Source of the DNA: Sphingobacterium sp.
GTDB taxonomy: Bacteria; Bacteroidota; Bacteroidia; Sphingobacteriales; Sphingobacteriaceae
Direction of reading: 5' to 3'
NCBI GenBank assembly: GCA_031253985.1
Contig: JAIRVH010000013.1
Span: 1 to 62,042, forward strand
DNA length: 62,042 nucleotides
Each line of letters begins with the position of its first letter. The first letter of the stretch is position 1. This document shows, one piece after another, positions 34,065 to 42,575 of the stretch. A program made the translations under genes and the position numbers. The notes beneath the pieces were generated by a model. It made no database searches. It saw nothing but the letters and a program-made list of their open reading frames with translations, and was not told where the DNA came from.

Positions 34065-35276
34065 TTAAAAAACAACATTTCCTTTGTGCAGTAATGATGT
34101 CACCGGCGAAATACGCGAAACTGCTTCTGCCGAACAACTTGCATCGACAAAAACCATGCTTGCTTCATCCCCCACTTTTGGCCATTGCTGATTACCCTGA
34201 TTATCCAGAGGTAACTTATAACGGGTGGCAAAAGCAAGCGTTCTTGATAGACCAAATTCTGTCCCATAACCATATAGCTCTGCGATAAGATTCGCTTTTT
34301 GAAGCATATTTCCGGATCCAAAAGTATTCCAATGGTCTTGAATATTGTCGTTACCAACCAATACTTCCACACCATATTTTCGCAGTGTTGGTATCGGCAT
34401 AATCATATTGCCAAAAGGCACTGAGGAAACAATCCCAACCCCTGCCTCTGCAAGGCGTGCTGCCATTTTCTCTGCCTCCACATCTGTGAGACGGCTAAGT
34501 GCAAAAGCATGGCTTACAAAAGCTTTTCCTTTCAATGCTGGATTTTCTAAGGTTCGATCGATCAAAAACTCAATTGTCTTTATGCCACTTTCTCCCATCT
34601 CATGGAGGTGTATATCGATCCCTTTGTTATTATCGAGTGCTAAGTTGGTAATCTGTTCCATGGTTCTTTCTATGCTTCCATCCAGGGAGTATGGATCTAC
34701 TCCACCGATAAAACTTACTGCATCCAATTTTGCAACATCTTTTAAAATAGGCAAAGTATCCGTATAATAAAGACCGTGCTGTGGAAACGCAACCAACTCG
34801 GCCTCCACAGTACCTTTTTTTGAAGCAAGTGCCTCCTCTAGATTCGTTAGGGATTTCAGTCCTGATGTTGGATCAACATTAAAATGTGATCGAATAAAAT
34901 CCGTTCCATAGGCTTGCAAAAAATTTAGCATTTTACCCGTTCTTTCTACAGATGTATTTAGCCATGTAGGAATCATTTTTTGCTCATAGGCGATCATATC
35001 TTTTACGGTATGTCGTGTTGGCGATACGGCTTCCCATGGTAAACCAAATAACATTTTGTCCAAATGTGCATGCATATCTTTAAAGGCCGGTAGCATCAGA
35101 TGTCCTTTTGCGTCAATAGCGTTTGCATTTGGATCATTGGGTTGAAGCAATTTTATCTTACCATCTTCAACTTCGACGGTATGTAAAGCGGTGTTTGTCC
35201 TTACAACTTCATTACCTTCATACTCAAAACCAGTCTCCAGTAATACATTTTTTAAACGATATGTGTTAGCTTTCAT
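34065..35276 (-). CDS. Amidohydrolase (cytosine deaminase-like)
   Basis: A metal-dependent hydrolase of the amidohydrolase superfamily with a beta/alpha barrel. Metal ligands: HAHLDK near residue 70, His in DIHLHEMGE near 215, His in AFVSHAFALS near 250, and Asp in VLVGNDNIQDHW near 300. The HLHE and NDN pattern is that of the cytosine deaminase/N-isopropylammelide type, so it probably deaminates or hydrolyses a cyclic nitrogen compound. ATG 35276 (MKANTYRL) is preferred to the in-frame ATG at 35297. It stands alone; no pyrimidine genes are nearby, so the substrate is open. Confidence 0.85.
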   Translation of the reverse strand: MKANTYRLKNVLLETGFEYEGNEVVRTNTALHTVEVEDGKIKLLQPNDPNANAIDAKGHLMLPAFKDMHAHLDKMLFGLPWEAVSPTRHTVKDMIAYEQKMIPTWLNTSVERTGKMLNFLQAYGTDFIRSHFNVDPTSGLKSLTNLEEALASKKGTVEAELVAFPQHGLYYTDTLPILKDVAKLDAVSFIGGVDPYSLDGSIERTMEQITNLALDNNKGIDIHLHEMGESGIKTIEFLIDRTLENPALKGKAFVSHAFALSRLTDVEAEKMAARLAEAGVGIVSSVPFGNMIMPIPTLRKYGVEVLVGNDNIQDHWNTFGSGNMLQKANLIAELYGYGTEFGLSRTLAFATRYKLPLDNQGNQQWPKVGDEASMVFVDASCSAEAVSRISPVTSLLHKGNVVF

Positions 35277-35635
35277 ATTTATTTTGATAAAAGCCATTTC
35301 CGATCATCAATAAACGATAAGACAATAGAAATGGCATCTGTTTGCAGAACAAAGGTCGGAATGTTCCCCTCGGATACTTTGCAGAATACATCCCGATACT
35401 TGAACAATTTATCACAGTGTTCGCTTTAAACAACAATAGCCGACCGAAAAACTGAAAAACGAGGGTTATCTAAAAATGGTGTGAATAATGAGTCTCCTAA
35501 ATGCACCACCGGAATAAATTCTCCAACGGATGAGATGAAAACTACATTGCTGCAATAGGCTAATCTACTAATTTTGTGAAAGGCATTGGAATTTCTTAAA
35601 CTGTTTATTGATGAAATTGCATTAATTAAAAAAAA
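35277..35635. other. 359-nt divergent intergenic region
   Basis: Holds the upstream regions of the amidohydrolase (minus) and ankyrin lipoprotein (plus). A promoter for the latter is seen at 35547-35576. Nothing else with structure was noticed. Confidence 0.5.
35547..35576 (+). promoter_or_regulatory. Promoter of ankyrin lipoprotein gene
   Basis: TTG (35547-35549), 19 nt, then TAATTTTG (35569-35576), matching the Bacteroidota -33/-7 arrangement. It leaves a leader of about 55 nt before ATG 35636. Confidence 0.6.
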
Positions 35636-36313
35636 ATGAAAACAACATTAATATTCCTCATCATGATGACTTTAACCAACTCGTGTCGCTCAGCATTCAC
35701 AGAAAGCCCCGCTACTGAAGCTGCGCCGCAGAAAGATATTATTAAATTGGTCAACAAGAATGACATACAAGGGGTCAGAAATGCGTTGGAAAACAATATC
35801 GACGTGAATAGTAAAGATGCAAACAAACGCTCTCTCCTGCTTATTGCAACAAACAATGGACATCTTGAAATGGCAAAATTATTGATAAAATATGGTGCCG
35901 ACGTCAACCTTCAAGCGGACAATATGGATAGCCCATTTTTATATGCGGGTGCAAGCGGACAGACAGAACTTGTCAAACTATTCTTAGATCACGGAGCTCG
36001 TTTTGATCTATTTAATAGATATAACGGCACAGCTTTGATCCCTGCATGCGAGCGCGGTCACGTCGAAACGGTAAAATTATTAGCCAATACAAAAAATTTC
36101 CCTTTGGACCATGTCAATCGTTTAGGATGGACTGCTTTGATGGAAGCAATTATACTCGGTGACGGAAGCAAAAAATATCAGGAAATTATTCAGATTCTAA
36201 TAGATGCTGGGGCAAAATTGGATATTCCTGATTTCAATGGCACAAGCCCTTTGCAACACGCAAAACAAAGAGGCTTCAATGAAATTGTTAAGATACTAAC
36301 ATCAGGAATATAA
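35636..36313 (+). CDS. Ankyrin repeat lipoprotein
   Basis: Signal peptide with lipobox LTNSC (acylated Cys near residue 17), then about five ankyrin repeats from residue 35 to the end (NKRSLLLIATNNGHLEMAKLLIKYGADVNLQ, FLYAGASGQTELVKLFLDHGARFDL, LIPACERGHVETVKLL, ALMEAI, PLQHAKQRGFNEIVKIL). It would act as a periplasmic or outer-membrane protein-binding scaffold. In other bacteria exported ankyrin proteins pair with catalases or toxins; no partner is seen here. The next gene (NUDIX) has its own promoter. Confidence 0.9.
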   Translation: MKTTLIFLIMMTLTNSCRSAFTESPATEAAPQKDIIKLVNKNDIQGVRNALENNIDVNSKDANKRSLLLIATNNGHLEMAKLLIKYGADVNLQADNMDSPFLYAGASGQTELVKLFLDHGARFDLFNRYNGTALIPACERGHVETVKLLANTKNFPLDHVNRLGWTALMEAIILGDGSKKYQEIIQILIDAGAKLDIPDFNGTSPLQHAKQRGFNEIVKILTSGI

Positions 36314-36399
36314 AGGTTCATCTTGCTTTAAATACTCAAATTTGAATAAAATTTCAAGAAGTATTTCACCATGCTATCTGATTTTTCATTCTCAATGGC

Positions 36400-36407
36400 T
36401 AGTTTTG
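36400..36407 (+). promoter_or_regulatory. -7 box TAGTTTTG just before NUDIX start
   Basis: TAGTTTTG ends 4 nt before the ATG at 36412. If used, transcription would begin at or very near the start codon, giving a leaderless mRNA. An upstream TCTG 19 nt away is a weak -33. Confidence 0.5.
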
Positions 36408-36411
36408 TAAC

Positions 36412-36816
36412 ATGCCGCATAAAATAATAGACAAAGTTGCTTTAATTAGCATTGAAGATAGGAAAATCCTGAGCACACGATCCAAGACTAAAACAAAATT
36501 TTACTTTCCCGGTGGTAAACGAGAGAATAATGAATCCGATATTACCTGTTTAAAAAGAGAAATACTGGAGGAGCTTTCTGTGCACATAGTCGAAGAATCA
36601 ATGTGCCTTTTGGGCACCTTTGAAGCAATCGCCGATGGACGAAATCAAGATACGCTCGTAAGAATGATCTGCTACTTTTCTGATTTCGAAGGAGTATTGC
36701 ATCCGGCAAATGAAATCGAGACATTTGAATGGTTAACCTATAAAGACAAACATAGGACTTCTGCCGTAGATCAGATTATCTTTAGCCGATTAAAGGAAAT
36801 GAACCTTATCGATTGA
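36412..36816 (+). CDS. NUDIX hydrolase
   Basis: A 134-aa single-domain NUDIX protein. The box GKRENNESDITCLKREILEEL matches Gx5Ex7REUxEE, with Ser replacing the usual Gly after EEL (EELSV). Such proteins hydrolyse nucleoside diphosphates linked to another group, such as oxidised nucleotides, nucleotide sugars or dinucleotides. The substrate cannot be told. It probably starts at ATG 36412, immediately after a -7 box. Confidence 0.9.
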   Translation: MPHKIIDKVALISIEDRKILSTRSKTKTKFYFPGGKRENNESDITCLKREILEELSVHIVEESMCLLGTFEAIADGRNQDTLVRMICYFSDFEGVLHPANEIETFEWLTYKDKHRTSAVDQIIFSRLKEMNLID

Positions 36817-36826
36817 TAGAACAGAT

Positions 36827-36864
36827 AAGCGTTGTTTCTTATACCAAAATATCAGACAACGCTT
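36827..36864 (+). terminator. Terminator after NUDIX gene
   Basis: AAGCGTTGT (36827-36835) and ACAACGCTT (36856-36864) pair, with a 20-nt loop and T's after. The right arm overlaps the end of the converging phosphoesterase gene. Confidence 0.6.
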
Positions 36865-38036
36865 TTCCGTAATGTAATAACCGTAATTTCAGGCCAAACA
36901 CCTACCCTGCCTTTTAAACCGTGAAAACCAAAACCACGATTGACATATAGATATTTTCCTTCTTTTTGATAAAGCCCGGCCCACTGTTTGTAAAAATATT
37001 GGATCGGACTCCATTTAAAGCCAAACAATTCTATTCCAAACTGCATACCGTGTGTATGCCCAGCCAAAGTTAAATGAACATGCTGATCATGCCCCAGTGT
37101 AACATGATCCCAATGTGAAGGATCATGAGACATCAAAATTTTGAACGTATCTTTGGCTAATCCAAGGGTTGCTCTTGAAAGATCGCCATATTGGTGAAAC
37201 CCGCCTTTTCCCCAGTTTTCGACACCAATTAATGAAATACGGGCTCCTTGCCTCTCAATCGCTATAGATTCATTTAACAGCAATTCAAATCCCATTTCAC
37301 GATGAATTTCTTTCAGCCTATTCAGATTTGAAGCTTTCGATTCGGCACTTTCCCACTGCACATAATCCCCATAATCATGGTTTCCAAGCACCGAAAATTT
37401 ACCTGAAGGAGCTTTCAACCGGTTAAAGTCCGAAATCCAGGGTTCCATTTCTGAAGCTTTATTATTGACCAAATCCCCTGTAAACAATACCAGGTCACTG
37501 TGCTGTGCATTTGCTAATTCGATGCCTTTACGAACTCCTTTGATATCAGATAAACTCCCTGAATGGATATCCGAAAGCTGTGTAATCTTAAAGCCATCAA
37601 ATGCATCAGGAAGATCTGGAAAACTTAATACCTCTTCCCGAACCCTATAAAAATGACGGCCTCTCGTTAAGCCGAAAAAAATAAGCAATAACATCGCTCC
37701 GCCCAAAAGAAGTACAATCTCACTTAAAAAAATGCTCCGTGATGGAAAGGAACGAAAAATACGGGTAAGATCTTCTATAAATAAAAACGGAATAGCAAGC
37801 AGTTTCGGTATAAAAACAATCAAAAATGCCGTAATCAGACTAGTCGCCTTATGTTGAACATCATATCCCGCCCTACGCAGAAAAATTAGGGTAAAAACCC
37901 CAAATAACAATAGTATATCTAACCACCAATACATGTTGTGCCAGATTGAACCGTGAATAACAGTGCTGAAAGCCTGAAAAAAATAGATGTCACCTAATAC
38001 AAATAGGGATAATATCAGTAAAAGTCGCTTTGCCAT
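36852..38036 (-). CDS. Membrane-anchored metallophosphoesterase
   Basis: N-terminal 125 residues contain about four hydrophobic helices; the rest is a calcineurin-type phosphoesterase. Metal-binding motifs in order: LSDIHSG (DxH), FTGDLVN (GDxxN), LGNHDYGDY (GNHD), MSHDPSHWD (H) and LAGHTHGMQFG (GHxH). This is the YaeI/YkuE-like arrangement, whose known members hydrolyse phosphodiesters including UDP-diacylglucosamine-like lipids. The catalytic part probably faces the cytosol. ATG 38036. Upstream on the same strand is a PLP enzyme gene 200 nt away. Confidence 0.9.
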   Translation of the reverse strand: MAKRLLLILSLFVLGDIYFFQAFSTVIHGSIWHNMYWWLDILLLFGVFTLIFLRRAGYDVQHKATSLITAFLIVFIPKLLAIPFLFIEDLTRIFRSFPSRSIFLSEIVLLLGGAMLLLIFFGLTRGRHFYRVREEVLSFPDLPDAFDGFKITQLSDIHSGSLSDIKGVRKGIELANAQHSDLVLFTGDLVNNKASEMEPWISDFNRLKAPSGKFSVLGNHDYGDYVQWESAESKASNLNRLKEIHREMGFELLLNESIAIERQGARISLIGVENWGKGGFHQYGDLSRATLGLAKDTFKILMSHDPSHWDHVTLGHDQHVHLTLAGHTHGMQFGIELFGFKWSPIQYFYKQWAGLYQKEGKYLYVNRGFGFHGLKGRVGVWPEITVITLRKSVV

Positions 38037-38236
38037 ATCGTATAACGTATTGATTTAAAATTGCCAATGATATGCCAAAAGATCTATTTTTTAGATCCTT
38101 AAACCGTTCTACTCTAAATACTGATGTCCCTGTGACAATTGGAACTATATTAATCCGCAACAGATAGTAAAGCATGGATACGATCAGGCCATACATGTCA
38201 AGATGTCTTATTCTAGGTCCGAATACATGATCCATA

Positions 38237-39442
38237 TTATTTCAGAACGCCAGTCTTCTGCATACATGTTCGCATCTTTTGATATGTCCGTTCGATATCC
38301 TGATCTAAGCCAATAGAAAGTCGAATCAATCCATCGGAAATTCCCATCTTTAGACGTTCCTGTTCGGGGATTTCCGACGATGTTGAACTACCTGAGCAGG
38401 AAAACAATGTCTTATAAAAACCTAAGCTTACGGCAAGATACCCCAAATTTTCAGCCTGCATCAACTCCATCAATGCATTGGCTTTTTCAGTTGTTCCCAC
38501 ATCCAAAGTCATCAAACCACCAAAACCATAGGCCTCGTGCATCATGCTCTTCATTAATTCATGATCCCGGTGAGATGACAATCCCGGATAAGAAACCTTT
38601 AACCCATCTCTCTCAAACCGTTCAGCGAGATACATGGCATTATGGCTATGCTGTCTCATCCGTATATGAAGTGTGCGTAGATTCTTCAAGATACTCGCCG
38701 AACGCAAACTGTCCATGGTTGGCCCCAACAGCATAGATGCTCCCGTGTTCACATTTTTAGTGTCATCGATAAGCTCCTGACTCGCACAATAAACCCCACC
38801 CACTGTATCACTGCTGCCGTTGATAAACTTGGTTAAACTATGAATAACAATATCCGCACCCAGACGTATCGGTGAAATGGAAAGCGGAGAAAACGTATTG
38901 TCGACAATCAATTTCAGCTTATACTTTTTACATATCGCCGATAACCTTCTCAGATCTGCCACATGCAACAAGGGATTGCTCACACTTTCGCAGTACACAA
39001 TTTTCGTATTGGGCCTGATTGAATTCTCGAGTGTCTCAACATCATTAATGTCCAAAAACGTTGTTTCAATCTGAAACGGCGGGAGAAAATTTTTGAGAAA
39101 AGCGTAAGTTCCGCCGTAGATCGTCCTGCTGGAAATAATATGGTCACCACTTTTACAAAGCTGCAGAAGAACGGTTGTAATCGCCCCCATGCCCGAGGAG
39201 GTTACGTTGGCTGCGGCTGTATTTTCCATTTTCGCTAAAGCCTGTGCCAGATATAAGTTCATTGGCGATGAATGCCTTGAATAGAGATAACAGCCTTCCG
39301 CATTTCCTTCAAATGTATCAAACATTGTTTTAGCGGAAAGAAACGTATAGGTGGAACTATCAGATATTGATGGATTTACCCCTCCAAATTCACCGAAATA
39401 TTGCAAATCTTGAATTTCATTTGCCGCGTTGAAATCTTCCAT
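38237..39442 (-). CDS. Trans-sulfuration PLP enzyme (methionine gamma-lyase-like)
   Basis: A Cys/Met metabolism PLP enzyme of 401 aa. The substrate loop YSRHSSPMN (residues 54-62), SSGMGAITT phosphate loop near 82-90, and PLP Lys205 in HSLTKFINGSSD are all present. Family members include methionine gamma-lyase, cystathionine gamma-synthase/lyase and O-acetylhomoserine sulfhydrylase. Position 51 before the Tyr loop is Cys (EGCYLYSRHSSP), and a Cys in this area is often found in methionine gamma-lyases, so that is my best guess. Divergent Lrp/AsnC regulator supports an amino-acid-responsive catabolic role. Confidence 0.85.
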   Translation of the reverse strand: MEDFNAANEIQDLQYFGEFGGVNPSISDSSTYTFLSAKTMFDTFEGNAEGCYLYSRHSSPMNLYLAQALAKMENTAAANVTSSGMGAITTVLLQLCKSGDHIISSRTIYGGTYAFLKNFLPPFQIETTFLDINDVETLENSIRPNTKIVYCESVSNPLLHVADLRRLSAICKKYKLKLIVDNTFSPLSISPIRLGADIVIHSLTKFINGSSDTVGGVYCASQELIDDTKNVNTGASMLLGPTMDSLRSASILKNLRTLHIRMRQHSHNAMYLAERFERDGLKVSYPGLSSHRDHELMKSMMHEAYGFGGLMTLDVGTTEKANALMELMQAENLGYLAVSLGFYKTLFSCSGSSTSSEIPEQERLKMGISDGLIRLSIGLDQDIERTYQKMRTCMQKTGVLK

Positions 39443-39500
39443 GTTTTTATCTTTAAAATTGGGCTATTTTAAATTACATTACAAGAAATTATCCATATAT

Positions 39501-39515
39501 TAGATTATAAATCTA
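39501..39515. promoter_or_regulatory. Inverted repeat TAGATT-ATA-AATCTA, candidate Lrp/AsnC operator
   Basis: A perfect 6-3-6 inverted repeat between the divergent PLP enzyme and Lrp/AsnC genes, 59 nt from the former. Lrp family sites are AT-rich palindromes of about 15 bp. A second AATCTA follows at 39541. Confidence 0.6.
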
Positions 39516-39586
39516 TTATAACATCAATGTCTAGTTAAAAAATCTAAATCGATTAAAAACAATTAGTGGAAACCAAAAAAAAATCT

Positions 39587-40045
39587 ATGCACTTCGACGC
39601 AATTGACCGTAAATTATTGGGTTTTCTACAGGAAGACGCAAAACAAACGACTAAAGAACTTTCCTATAAACTCAATTTATCCATAACAGCAGTCTATGAA
39701 CGTGTACGTAAACTCGAAAATACGGGAATTATCAAAGGCTATGTCGCGATACTCGATAGACAGAAAATAGCCAAAGATTTTTTGGTATTATGTCATGTGA
39801 AACTAGCGCAACACAAAAAGGAGTTTATCCTACAATTTGAAAAAGAGGTAATGAATCTTCAGGAGGTAACGGAATGTTTCCATGTTAGTGGTGATTACGA
39901 CTATATTCTGAAGATATGTGTTCGGGACATGGAAGATTACCGTAATTTTATGCTAACAAAACTAACGAGTCTACAGCATATCGCAAGCACCCATAGCTCC
40001 TTTATGATCGCTGAGGTAAAAAACACCATAGCGATAGGTCTGTAG
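39587..40045 (+). CDS. Lrp/AsnC family transcriptional regulator
   Basis: An N-terminal HTH (DAIDRKLLGFLQEDAKQTTKELSYKLNLSITAVYERVRKLENTG split as winged helix, about 5-60) and a C-terminal RAM/ligand domain (about 70-150; VTECFHVSGDYDYILKICVRDM carries the family's amino-acid-binding G-D-Y pattern). About 152 aa from ATG 39587; a GTG at 39566 would add MET-KKKS. Divergent from the PLP enzyme, which is probably its target and responds to the amino acid or its product. Confidence 0.92.
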   Translation: MHFDAIDRKLLGFLQEDAKQTTKELSYKLNLSITAVYERVRKLENTGIIKGYVAILDRQKIAKDFLVLCHVKLAQHKKEFILQFEKEVMNLQEVTECFHVSGDYDYILKICVRDMEDYRNFMLTKLTSLQHIASTHSSFMIAEVKNTIAIGL

Positions 40046-40049
40046 AAAC

Positions 40050-41072
40050 TTAAACCAGCACACCATTTTTCGATGCAATCGGGTCAGGAAGATCCTCATC
40101 ACCTATCATTTGCAATACATCAATCTCAATTGTTCTACAAATGGACAGCATCGGTACATCAAACATAAGTCCTCCAAAAGGGTTCTCGGTATAATCCCCC
40201 ACCAATTCCATCACAATATAGATCCAACCAATGACCACACAAAAAGGGATGCTGGTCCATATTCCCCAATCTCCCAATTTTGCAAATTCGTTCACTAGGC
40301 CCAATGGAAGCAGGATGATAAGGATAACATTGAAGACAAATGCTGTACTGGCAAATTGCCTTGGTGAAGGAAATTTTTTTATTCTTTCCGCCTGCCCTTG
40401 GTAATCGTAAAATTGATTGAGGCAATTCTGCAATTGAGTTTGGTTGAAATCCGAAATAATTCTATCATTCTTTAACGCATTGACTTCCTTTGCTTGCTTC
40501 GAAATCAAATAAGTGGCAAAATTTTTGTATTCGCGTTGTAATTTAAGTTCTTCGGCAGGAAGATATTTGTGCAAAAAAATGGATGTTCTGCTGTAATCAG
40601 GAAAGCCCGCTTTTATCAGTCTATTCCTTTTCACATTCATTGAACCAAAGTGTTTTTTTAAACTGATATGCTCCCATTCCGTCGGAATGAGTAATTGCTC
40701 GCGAAAAGTGTACAGCCAGGCAATGTGGCGGTACGCAATCCTTTTTCTTCTCTCCTCTAAGTCGGTATGATCGCCATCTTCGGTATCAAACGCATACAAC
40801 ATCGCTGTAAAAGAACGGCTCGAATTGACGATTCCGCCCCAAATCTTTCGGGCTTCCCAAAGTCGGTCATAGGCTTGATTATTTTTAAAACCAACATAAA
40901 ACGCCTCTGCAGTTCCAATCAATGCCAAAGGCACCCATGGAATTATCATCCACTGCCAATTAAAAAAATAATAAATGACCGCCACCAAGGAACACCATAA
41001 CGTAAGCCATATCAAATGTGCCCCCGCTAGATTGAATATCTGCCGATAGTTAAAATACTTGGTTGTGATCAT
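40050..41072 (-). CDS. Bestrophin family ion channel (UPF0187)
   Basis: A 340-aa membrane protein of the bacterial bestrophin family (YneE-like). Conserved FKNNQAYDRLWEARKIWGGIVNSSR near 60-85 and a C-terminal PFGGLMFDVPMLSICRTIEID are diagnostic. About four hydrophobic helices are visible (two near 15-60, two near 235-290). Homologues are pentameric channels; bacterial ones conduct cations. It converges with the Lrp gene, 4 nt apart. No linked gene suggests its physiological role. Confidence 0.92.
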   Translation of the reverse strand: MITTKYFNYRQIFNLAGAHLIWLTLWCSLVAVIYYFFNWQWMIIPWVPLALIGTAEAFYVGFKNNQAYDRLWEARKIWGGIVNSSRSFTAMLYAFDTEDGDHTDLEERRKRIAYRHIAWLYTFREQLLIPTEWEHISLKKHFGSMNVKRNRLIKAGFPDYSRTSIFLHKYLPAEELKLQREYKNFATYLISKQAKEVNALKNDRIISDFNQTQLQNCLNQFYDYQGQAERIKKFPSPRQFASTAFVFNVILIILLPLGLVNEFAKLGDWGIWTSIPFCVVIGWIYIVMELVGDYTENPFGGLMFDVPMLSICRTIEIDVLQMIGDEDLPDPIASKNGVLV

Positions 41073-41409
41073 AAAATATCAATATCTCCGATTATTAAAA
41101 AACGTTATGAAAGTACAATTAAAATTTTAACTGTCCAATACTTCAAATTGTTTTCGGAACAATGATTTTTATCCTATTTATTTTATCAAAAATAAATCTA
41201 GCAACTCCAAAATATTCATCATCAGATTTGCCTCTCTCATTCCTAAAACAGCATGTTATATCCCAAAAAAAATGGCTAATAGGCTAAAAATCTCTTTGGT
41301 TAGTCACTGCCCCCTCCTTAAAACAAGTAGATCATACTATTGTATATTTTTATTCGTTTAATTAATTTTAATCTCATTGAACAACTATTGATAAACATAG
41401 CTTAAGATT
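41073..41409. other. 337-nt intergenic region
   Basis: Upstream of both the bestrophin gene (minus) and an exported hypothetical gene (plus). AT-rich. I see no clear -7/-33 pair, hairpin or coding stretch. Confidence 0.4.
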
Positions 41410-41949
41410 ATGATGAAGATAAAAGTGTTTACGCTAACTATTTCCCTTTTCCTATTTACCGCGACAACCTTTGCGCAAAACAAAGTTCAATTAAAATCGC
41501 TGTTAAATAAAAACCGAGAATTTATCTTTCCGCAGACTGTGGATAAAATTGCTCAAGCATTGAACGTGAAAACGGTCTTTTATGAGGATGCAAATGACGA
41601 GAAGTATGCAAAATGGATCACTAGATCCGGCTTAGAACTCTATAGCAATTACCAGGCTGATAAATCAGTCCATGAGATCTTTTTTGATATTCCAGAAGAC
41701 AAGTTCCTGGTTGTTGAAGGATTGCCGTTCGATCTGGCAATCAATAAAACAACGCTTAAGGAAGCGCTATTAAAATTCAGTCGTCACGATGTTAAAGAGG
41801 AGAAACTTGATGCAGGGAGCTCGTTTCCGGATGGCACCAGACTTACGATGAAAACAGGAACACATTTTACCACCTTACTTTTTGACAATAAGAATCTTTT
41901 AAAATTCATGGGCTTAACAACGTCCTTAATTGACCCCGCTGCCAATTAA
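41410..41949 (+). CDS. Exported hypothetical protein
   Basis: Signal peptide (MMKIKVFTLTISLFLFTATTFAQ, cleavage near residue 23) followed by a 155-aa mature protein with mixed charge and no Cys. No recognisable motif; beginning NREFIFPQTVDKIAQALNVKT reads alpha/beta. It converges with the gluconate dehydrogenase small-subunit gene, and there is no evidence that it belongs to the sugar locus. Periplasmic location predicted. Confidence 0.65.
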   Translation: MMKIKVFTLTISLFLFTATTFAQNKVQLKSLLNKNREFIFPQTVDKIAQALNVKTVFYEDANDEKYAKWITRSGLELYSNYQADKSVHEIFFDIPEDKFLVVEGLPFDLAINKTTLKEALLKFSRHDVKEEKLDAGSSFPDGTRLTMKTGTHFTTLLFDNKNLLKFMGLTTSLIDPAAN

Positions 41950-41987
41950 GGGCAAGGGGGTCGAGATTGTTTCTACGGCATTTATTG

Positions 41988-42557
41988 TTATGTTGCCCAG
42001 GCATGATCGCCTTTGTGATAAGGGAAATCTCCATTATATTTTCCCGGAATTTTTACATAGCGGAACACTTCGGTTGCACCCAATTTTGAGGTAAAAAACG
42101 TAAGCAGGGTAAGCTGCTTAAACAGGGTGAAAAAATGAGGCAATTCACCAACTGTTTTCTTTTCATCATAATCCTGCGCCTCCCGGTCCAACATGTCGAC
42201 AAAGGCCGTTTGATCTTTCTTTCCGAGCTGCTGAAATTGATTTCCAAATCCTTTTTTTGCACGTTCGTCAATTCCTGTTATTCCAGCCAAGAAAACCTCT
42301 TGTTCTTCAGCGCTATAACAGTCCCGCACCATAATCGGAATTACTTGTCCCACACCTGCTTCTTTGGCTCCGGGGGTTTTCGTTCTTGGAAGAATAGCCT
42401 CCGCCAGATCACCTAAAAAGTCGATTGATTTTGGATCAAAGAGCGTCTCAACATGCTTCGAAGCAGATCGATGGCATCCTTCCAAAAATAACGAAGCGCC
42501 AATGACAGTTCCACCCATCAGCAAGGCCACACGTTGTATTGCTTCTCTTCTATTCAT
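41988..42557 (-). CDS. Gluconate 2-dehydrogenase subunit 3 family protein
   Basis: The small subunit that accompanies GMC flavoproteins in periplasmic sugar dehydrogenases. It begins MNRREAIQRVALLMGG, a Tat-type leader with paired Arg, then a hydrophobic stretch ending in EGC, a possible lipobox. The mature part has DLAEAILPRTKTPGAKEAGVGQVIP and YHKGDHAWAT. Such subunits help export or electron transfer of the flavin subunit. It begins 18 nt after the GMC gene on the same strand, so the two form an operon and probably a complex. Confidence 0.9.
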   Translation of the reverse strand: MNRREAIQRVALLMGGTVIGASLFLEGCHRSASKHVETLFDPKSIDFLGDLAEAILPRTKTPGAKEAGVGQVIPIMVRDCYSAEEQEVFLAGITGIDERAKKGFGNQFQQLGKKDQTAFVDMLDREAQDYDEKKTVGELPHFFTLFKQLTLLTFFTSKLGATEVFRYVKIPGKYNGDFPYHKGDHAWAT

Positions 42558-42575
42558 AATTATCAGATGATAAAA

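Noticed and set aside
34094..34767. Plus-strand frames inside the amidohydrolase gene
   Set aside because: Antisense shadows of a well-supported gene with metal-binding motifs on the other strand.
37990..38235. 81-codon minus-strand frame in the gap between phosphoesterase and PLP enzyme genes
   Set aside because: It overlaps the phosphoesterase start and lacks recognisable features; the gap is better explained as a leader region.
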